Assembly (NCBI GenBank): GCA_029204225.1
Contig: MU831882.1
Coordinates: 1-64,000 of the forward strand
Length of the DNA stretch: 64,000 bases
Origin: Diphasiastrum complanatum
Lineage: Eukaryota; Streptophyta; Lycopodiopsida; Lycopodiales; Lycopodiaceae
Reading direction: 5' to 3'
The stretch's first letter is position 1. Each line of letters begins with the position of its first letter. This document shows positions 58,901 to 64,000 of this stretch, in pieces. The translations under genes and the position numbers were made by a program. The notes under the pieces were generated by a model, which searched no databases, was not told the origin of the DNA, and was given only the letters and a program-made list of their open reading frames with translations.

Positions 58901-59884
58901 AGACAATAAGGATGTAAAGTATTCCTTATGTCTTGTCATGTGAGATGAGGCTCCACTATCAATCCACCAAGGATCATTATCATCTATGTTGGCTAACAAA
59001 CTTGAAGTCATAACAAGTGATTCACATGTGTTATGTTCTTCCTCATCTATTGTAAGATTTCCTTGCCTCTCTCCTTGCTCTCTTTTCTTCTTATAACATT
59101 CATTTGCAAAATGACCTTTTATCCCACAATAAAAGCACTTGAACTTTGACTTATTGTTCTTAGTAGAAGAGGAAGAGGAAGAGTGATCATCATGATCAAA
59201 GTTACCACCTTTGGACCATTTCCCTTTGCCTTTACCTTTGCCCTTGAATTTGCCTTTTGTGAAGAAAGCCTCTTCACCTCCACCTTGCAAGGATGCACCA
59301 TCAAGCTTTGATTGCAACCTATGTTCTTCAGCCAATAAGATTTCTTGCAAGTCAACCACACTTGGCAAGACTCTTTGAATGGCAAAACTTTGCACAAGGT
59401 TAGCATGTTCATTTAGCAAACCATTCAACATAACTTGGACTATTTCACCATCTTTTATGTTCTCATCAATGCATGCTAAATCATCACTTAGGGACTTAAC
59501 TCTCAAGATAAATGCATGAGCACTTTCACCCTCTCTTTGCCTACTAGAAAATATTTGTCTCCTTAGGGTCAATACCCTAGATGTGGACTTTGATTCAAAG
59601 AGCTTCTTTAAGGCATTCCATGCCTCACTTGCACTTTGACACTTTCCAACTTCCTTGAGAAGTTCATTTGTAACATTCATTTTAATGATATGAAGAGCCC
59701 TTTTGGCCTTCTTATCAAACCTTTGTTGCTCTTGAAGTGTGAGAGGTCTCTCTTCAATTTCTGCAACTATGTCCACGAGTTCATTCAACTCAAGTAAGGA
59801 CTCCATCCTCACTTTCCAAGTAGAGTAGTTTGATGAACTCAACCTTTCACTAGACTCTAGCATGATCCCACCATTGGAAGCCAT
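55931..59884 (-). CDS. Copia A gag-pol polyprotein, 1317 codons, uninterrupted
   Basis: One open frame encodes the whole Ty1/copia polyprotein. UBN2-type gag covers about residues 1-240, and the CCHC knuckle CFYCGIKGHFANEC about 247-260. The aspartic protease WWIDSGASSHMT is near 306-318. The GAG-pre-integrase HHCC block (HKRLGHPNF) is near 441, followed by the integrase core (about 490-660). Reverse transcriptase has YGLKQAPRSWYAKL and the catalytic IYVDDIIL near 986. RNase H has SLSSTEAEYKAL near 1193. The length is typical for copia. The stop lies just inside the 3' LTR, a common arrangement. Start chosen at MASNGGIMLESSERL, the first Met of the conserved N-terminus, also seen in B (MTSMGVFLLEASERL). 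The element looks whole. Confidence 0.98.
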   Translation of the reverse strand: MASNGGIMLESSERLSSSNYSTWKVRMESLLELNELVDIVAEIEERPLTLQEQQRFDKKAKRALHIIKMNVTNELLKEVGKCQSASEAWNALKKLFESKSTSRVLTLRRQIFSSRQREGESAHAFILRVKSLSDDLACIDENIKDGEIVQVMLNGLLNEHANLVQSFAIQRVLPSVVDLQEILLAEEHRLQSKLDGASLQGGGEEAFFTKGKFKGKGKGKGKWSKGGNFDHDDHSSSSSSTKNNKSKFKCFYCGIKGHFANECYKKKREQGERQGNLTIDEEEHNTCESLVMTSSLLANIDDNDPWWIDSGASSHMTRHKEYFTSLLSYEGEGNIIYTANDGQCDIKGIGTIPISLSTNRKANLENVLYIPSITKNLLSVSQMIDKGLDVEFIGDACLISKCGSLIAQGRRHGKLFKLDACVISNHEGCMAREQLTNQEVWHKRLGHPNFKSLEVMAKKELVLGLPKSFVANNSVCEHCALSKSHRLAYSRSTSRSKEAFQLVHSDIHSSSTTSNGGAKMYATFIDDFSRYTWIYLLKSKDEVFAAFVKFKNEMENQFNTKIKCLRSDNGGEYTSNRFKDFCIAHGIKREMSSPRTPQQNGVAERKNRTLCECAKAMRLHANLAKSFWGEALACANYLCNRWTSASLDGKTPHEVLYGRRPSVKHCRIFGCTCFVNITLDDRTKEDPSSKKGVFVGYSEVSKAYKVYIPSTKKVVISRDVIFHEENVSNVVDVDVDVPTNHHDVQDVLDEDGDATPKQTSRKTQRQRAKPSRLTYDEKGKQVVDNSNFAFLTSFDEPTCVGEAIQKKEWIQAMDHEHQALIKSNTWRLVKLPKDKKAIGCKWIFKIKTNQDGSINKYKARLVAKGYAQEYGIDYDETFAPVAKMVTIQILISLATLYDWDMWQMDVTNAFLNGDLEEDIYMEQPEGYVSHDEPNHVCYLQKSLYGLKQAPRSWYAKLNSFLLSQNFVMSEYDHSLYFRLNENDITLLLIYVDDIILIGGNNLDIDEIKMALKREFEIQDLGKLHYILGIEIIRTSKSTFICQEKYVNSILKRFHMEDCKVVSTPMESNVKLTTRSNERSFKDITLYRKLIGSLIWLTITRPDLSFVVGKLSQFMQDPSEAHWKLGKRVLRYISGSRDFGILYGGTTPNLCGFSDSDFAGDQMDRKSTSAFAIYLGDGVVSWLSKKQPTISLSSTEAEYKALTTCTKEILWIKRMLLDLHLLEPEKTPIILCDNLSAQSLASNPVFHARSKHIEIAHHFVRDQVIAKEVELQHVSSKECVADIFTKPLGKDLYLIHRSNLGMCSKTMLKLASNVEEGV
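55936..55945 (-). promoter_or_regulatory. Polypurine tract of copia A
   Basis: Minus strand GAAGAGGGAG lies directly before the 3' LTR and is the expected primer for plus-strand DNA synthesis. Confidence 0.88.
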
Positions 59885-60639
59885 GATTCTAATGTTTCTT
59901 CAACTTTTAGGTTCTGTCCTAAAGCACTTAGCACTCACTTTTCTCTCAACAAATGATAGATAAAGAGATCTATGAAGATTTAGGACCCTAAAACACTTCT
60001 ATCTTGAACCTAGATGGTTTCCAAGCATAGAAAGGAAGATTGAAACACATGCAACACTTTGCACACACTAAGAATGGATTACAAAATCAAACCAACCTGA
60101 ACACACTCTTGCTTAAGCTCTCAAACTTTCCAGCAAGTGACCAAATCAAGTTATGGTGTGAAGAGTTACTTGCATTCTTAGAAAATACCCAAAACTAGGA
60201 TGCCAAGATTACCTAGTAATGAACAAACTTGATCAACATATGATCAACACACTAAGATATTGATTCAACCTGTAAAACCACATGTAAACCACACTTCTAA
60301 AAGTTTATAAACTCCAGCAAGTGATAAATACAAGATTTAGAGGTGAATGAATGAGCACACTTAGTGAATCACAAGACTAGCTTCACTATCTTGTCAAATC
60401 TTGGTGTTTAGATGTAGATCTAAGATCACTTCACATGAGAATGTTCCTCAACCTGTTAAGAACCTGAAAACACACTTGCATAATGGTTAACACCTTCCAG
60501 CAAATGCTCCAATCAAATTACATAAGGAGAGTTACTTACATGCTCAACAAAGTACACCAAAATTTATGCCAAAATTGATGACAATCTTTACAATATGCTC
60601 TTCACAATGGAGCTTACAATTTGTTCACCCAAAAAAGGG

Positions 60640-60770
60640 GATCTTTCATCCAAATGGGAGCTTTGCTCAGCCTTTAGGAGAATTACAACTCACTCAAAAG
60701 AGCATTTGTCATCCACTTAAGGAGAAGTTTCATCCACTTAAGGAGAGTGTTCATCCAAGAATGGAGATTG
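60640..60770. repeat. Degenerate short repeats in the copia A leader
   Basis: 'catcca(c)ttaaggag' and variants recur at roughly 18-30 bp spacing (around 60645, 60710, 60732, 60750). An antisense frame of 108 codons (60566-60892, plus) reads through them with a repeated HPLKE motif; probably a by-product of the repeat. Confidence 0.55.
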
Positions 60771-61041
60771 TCAACAATAGGATTGAAAAGAACATTGTTA
60801 GTATTGAATATGCACAAGCCTCACAATCACAAATGATTAGGTGTTATGATCTGATCCAAAATAGTTTCTTTTCAGCCTCTGATCTTCAATAGACCTGAAA
60901 TATGCTTTTGATCCACAAGTTCAACTCACAAAACAAAGGTTAGTAAGATTTGATCAACAAAGCAATGCAAAATCATGCTAGAACTTGATCAAACATCCAA
61001 ATATCACCAAAAATGGAATACTTACTGTAAATAGAAGCCAA

Positions 61042-61056
61042 CCAGCTCTGATACCA
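61042..61056 (-). promoter_or_regulatory. Primer-binding site of copia A (initiator-Met tRNA)
   Basis: Minus strand TGGTATCAGAGCTGG directly follows the 5' LTR. Confidence 0.95.
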
Positions 61057-61711
61057 TGTGAAAAATACAGATCCTAAGTGGATCTAAACTCCAAGATCAT
61101 TGGCTTGAATGCTTGCACTCCAAACTACATAAGCTAGGAATTGGCAACACATTCTATGCTACCTAGAATGCAAAGAACTTGATCAAAAAGCATTTATCAC
61201 AAATGGAAACTTCCATAAACATCAAGTGCGGCCCAAAATAGCATTATACAGTCCATAATACATCAGCCTACCACTTTTGGAAAGCACCTAAGATCATACA
61301 CAATAGCTTGAAGACAATACACACAACAATGCTCTCAATGGAGGAAGAAACAATGACAATGATCTATTGATCTCAATGAAGCATACAAAAGGTTTCTCCA
61401 ACCTGTTCTCCACGACTTCCCTACTATTTATGGATGAGGAAGATGACTCTCTCTCCTCTCTCTAGAAGGTACTTGACCCTAGATATTCCCTATATAGGAA
61501 AAATAGCTAAAAATGGCTTATATGACCAAAATACATCAAAATGGTCTCATTTTGAAGGGTATGAAGTTTGAAACTTCATCATACTGAAAAAATACAGTAA
61601 ATAAAAACATTGTGGCCTGGTTCACACGTGTGAAACTCCAGAACCAAAACTATTTACAATTTTAGCCAATTTAGGCCTCAAACTAGCTAGGAAATGTTGA
61701 CAATTTTCACA
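61057..61711 (-). repeat. 5' LTR of copia A
   Basis: 655 bp, practically identical to 55281-55935. The palindrome CACACGTGTG lies at 61623-61632. It is followed by target duplication agatc at 61712-61716. Confidence 0.97.
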
Positions 61712-62014
61712 AGATCCACTTGCTGTGGGGCTGCAAATGTGGTCTTCCTCCTTTCCAGCAGCACGAATTCCCCTAACGTAAGAATCTTGTAATGCAGACA
61801 CAAGTGGAAAATGTGTGTATACTGCAAATTTTCCATGCTTCATCGACCTATGGAAGGCCTTAAAGGTGATGGCAGCAAAGTTAATCTGCTCTCCCTTTAT
61901 GGCTGAGAGCAGATATCCAATGTTTGTGACTACAATGTTGCATCCGCGCCCCCGTTGCAAAGAGGACTTGGTTGCAATACTTACAAGGGGTTTGGCATTT
62001 TGCAAGTAAATCAT
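61712..62014 (-). pseudogene. Minus-strand ORF block 2, cut by copia A
   Basis: From 62014 leftwards the minus strand is open for about 100 codons (begins MIYLQNAKPLVSIATKSS, with GYLLSAIKGEQINFAAITF and VYTHFPLVSALQDSYVRGI) up to the copia A junction. Composition and hydrophobic pattern look like real protein. It vaguely recalls the transposon-associated plant-mobile or 'putative plant transposon protein' domains, but I cannot assign it. A TAG just before 62014 could be a splice acceptor. Confidence 0.45.
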
Positions 62015-62957
62015 CTACGAGTTTTGCGAGTTTAGTGTTTTTAAATTACATCAAATTGATAGCACATGGCATGCTACATTGTTTTTAGGTTTTTAAAATT
62101 TATTCTACTTTGTTTTTGGGGGTGAAATCTATTTGTGTACTTCATTATCATGTTGTTTATTTTCTTACTAGCTAAAAGATATGTCTGCAAATCATGTTGT
62201 CTACAAATTGTACATAGTATGCTATATCATTTAGAACACAGAAAATTTAATCACTTTAATTTTACATTTATCAAGCTAAAACATTTTTGTCTACTACCAA
62301 GGATTGATGTATGACCATACATTAAAAGACATGATGGTATGTGGCCTAGGTATCATAAAATCAACGTTGATAAAAAAAAAACATTTTTATTGTATGTTCT
62401 AGATGGAGGCTATAACTTAACTATTAAGCTTATGTTGAGATGGTGAAATAATAAAATATTTTTATTTTTATTCTATCAAATTTGAGTGTACCAATGGATT
62501 CTACATAATAAATGGATTACTTTTGCTTTTTGAACCATCTCAATCCGAGCAATATGAAGAAAGTTATCGCCCTTCAAAGTTTTTTAGGCCAATTTTTTAT
62601 TTTTTCTTGGAGCTTGAAAGGGGTAGCAAGCCGGCGTGCTACCAATTTAAGCTTTTAGTCTTAAACTCAAATTGATAGCATGCCGGCGTGCTACCCCTTT
62701 TTGGTTCCAAGGGGAAAATGTTTTCTAATCTAAAAAACGTGGAACTGTCATAACTTTCTTATTACTCGGATTGAGATGGTCCGAAAAGCAAAAGTGCTCC
62801 ATTTTTAATGTAGAATCCATTGGTATAATCAAACTTAGTTTTTATCTAATATAAAATGAGTATATATAAAGCCTATAAATATGATAGCATACCATGTGCC
62901 ATGAAATTTTAGAAATCATTTGTAAATAAAACTCGCAAAGAATTTACTCGCAGATTG
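62009..62957. repeat. Large fold-back (inverted repeat) sequence
   Basis: The outer ends are tctacgagttttgcgag (62015 region) and, inverted, tctgcgagtaaattctttgc (62930-62957). The arms pair again at accaatggattctacat (62490-62506) against its complement near 62808-62824. They pair at 'gaccatctcaatccgag' near 62540 against 62768-62785, and at the core, where two copies of ggtagca.gccggcgtgctacc (62625-62644, 62675-62697) face each other. The left arm carries about 270 extra bases. It could be a MITE/fold-back DNA element. Confidence 0.72.
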
Positions 62958-62965
62958 TCAAAACC

Positions 62966-63390
62966 CTACTTACAAAAATTTCTCAAAGCTACGTCTCTGA
63001 TCATAGAAATCTTATATCCCTTGCTTGGCATATAAAAATTCCCATGAAACAGATTAGCTTCATCAATGTCCTCCCTGGATAAAGTTGGAGGTACGGTTCC
63101 TTGACTTGGTAAATGGAGCGCAACAGCAAAGGTCGCCTCCAAGATGTCCAATCTAACTCCTCGGACCTGCAATGAAATTACAGCATCCGTGACCTCAATT
63201 TCCCCCTGAATGAACTCGTTGCTAGCTTCAATCAGGATTGTGGATGGATCAACTATTAAGGTGTAGTCGAGTCTGCATCGATCAGCTAGCATTTGAAATT
63301 CCTCGAGATTCAGCTTGCTGCACACTTTTCAATTCACATGGGCTGGTATCACAGACTAAGTAGAAGCCATTGCTCTAGATCATAAAAGTT
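62966..63390 (-). pseudogene. Minus-strand ORF block 1, unrecognised repeat-family protein
   Basis: 119 open codons (63325-62966) begin MCSKLNLEEFQMLADRC and include VRGVRLDILEATFAVAL and EANLFHGNFYMPSKGYKIS. Similarity in reading extends upstream to an ATG near 63372, but not as an open frame, so the copy looks broken. A strong splice-donor-like gtaagt lies at the end of the block. With block 2 (61712-62014) and the acidic segment left of copia A it may form one locus. The 'LDILEATFAVALHLPS' type of sequence resembles transposon-derived plant-mobile-like proteins, a weak guess. Confidence 0.4.
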
Positions 63391-64000
63391 GCAGCTTGAT
63401 TGATCGTGAAATAGTAGTAGGCAATTGATCGCAACAGATGATAGTAGTGCACAGTGAGCAAGGAAGCAAGCATAAAACTTGAAAGCTTGATCGCGAACGC
63501 TGATGAGGTAAATAAAAAATGACGAGGAACTTGGAGTAAGTAGCAAAACGGCCAAAAAATCAGTAATAAATATGGCACATGGTTTTATGTGTACACGTGT
63601 CAATAGAAAAGATGTTCATCATCATGCAATGACTAAAAGTCCAACGTATAATTAGAGAAATAATTATAGTATGAACAGACTAGCTATTTGGTATCATGGA
63701 ATATTTTCCTATGATACCAAATGCTCGAAATTCAAAAATAAAAATGAACAATTGGATTTAACTTATCTGATGCGTCGGTCAAAGTAAAAACTAGATCTTT
63801 GTCGTATGATCAATGCTAATTTACAACTCTCCTCTAGTTTTCCGATCGCTAAGAATCTTTCATCCAAGCTCGATTGCTTGGTCAGATCTAATTTCAACTT
63901 GTACACGATATGTCGTTCAAACTCAATCGACAATATCGGGTGCATGCCGTAGACCAGATAAAACGGAGTTTGTTTTGTGGTTACATTTTCGGCATTTCTA
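63391..64000. other. Flank without recognised genes
   Basis: Short chance frames only. Two 'ggtatcatgg/atgataccaa' stretches (63690, 63713) form a small inverted pair. Nothing else was seen. Confidence 0.45.

Larger units (their letters stand above)
55281..61711 (-). mobile_element. Ty1/copia element A, whole and very young
   Basis: A 6431 bp element with two 655 bp LTRs, an agatc target duplication, a primer site, a polypurine tract and one full-length gag-pol frame. One LTR difference in 655 bp (about 0.15 percent) means a recent insertion on any usual plant rate. It is the only element in the window that looks whole. The 1.15 kb leader (59885-61041) is long for copia and contains a degenerate short repeat near 60630-60770. 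Confidence 0.97.

Overview
This window looks like nuclear DNA of a land plant with a very large, retrotransposon-filled genome. A gymnosperm is the most plausible guess, but the sequence does not prove it. The evidence is layered LTR retrotransposons with plant initiator-Met primer sites (TGGTATCAGAGC), a plant-type LINE tail, plant splice signals, an intron of about 11 kb packed with old elements, AT-rich spacers and long (CT)n and (TA)n tracts. There is no bacterial operon structure, tRNA, rRNA or CRISPR array.

Two loci look like working host genes. (1) A glutamine-synthetase-fold ligase lies on + from 11829 to 25407. Nine exons with canonical splice sites and fully compatible phases give about 420 residues; only the first exon or exons are missing. 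The protein resembles bacterial GS-I-like gamma-glutamyl ligases more than plant cytosolic GS2. Its third visible intron is about 11 kb and holds nested Ty3/gypsy and Ty1/copia fossils and a solo LTR. (2) A single-exon plant gene lies on - from 47628 to 46309 (439 aa) and carries the Cys-rich GVCPSCL signature of OCTOPUS/DUF740-like proteins. It has short tandem duplications on both flanks.

Layout: 1-1290 LINE 3' end (-). 1452-1955 an orphan Ser/Thr/Pro-rich coiled-coil ORF. 1956-4397 copia relic D (-). 4895-9516 copia C (-). 9530-11340 gypsy relic (+). 11829-25407 ligase gene, with elements in its giant intron. 25408-28130 AT-rich spacer with a small inverted-repeat element and a possible LTR. 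28150-30215 copia relic E (-), sister of D. 30255-30506 a 72-74 bp tandem array. 30850-32220 gypsy-type gag relic (-). 32593-38518 copia B (+), with paired LTRs and a GCCTG target duplication. 39650-40190 unidentified sequence shared with 52740-52990. 40200-42720 copia relic F (-). 43500-43690 copia scrap (+). 46309-47628 OCTOPUS-like gene. 48600-50245 a decayed repeat pair. 52825-54280 copia gag scrap (-) and an LTR/primer-site region (+). 54282-54449 a (CT)84 tract. 55281-61711 copia A (-), whole and very young. 61712-63390 two minus-strand ORF blocks separated by a large fold-back sequence.

Nothing here amounts to a convincing new multi-gene system. The observations most worth following are the bacterial-type ligase with its transposon-filled intron, the nearly new copia insertion that splits a minus-strand coding locus, the fold-back sequence that fills an intron-like gap in that locus, a CACACGTGTG palindrome shared by four copia elements, and an unidentified coding fragment found twice, once directly continuous with a copia gag frame.
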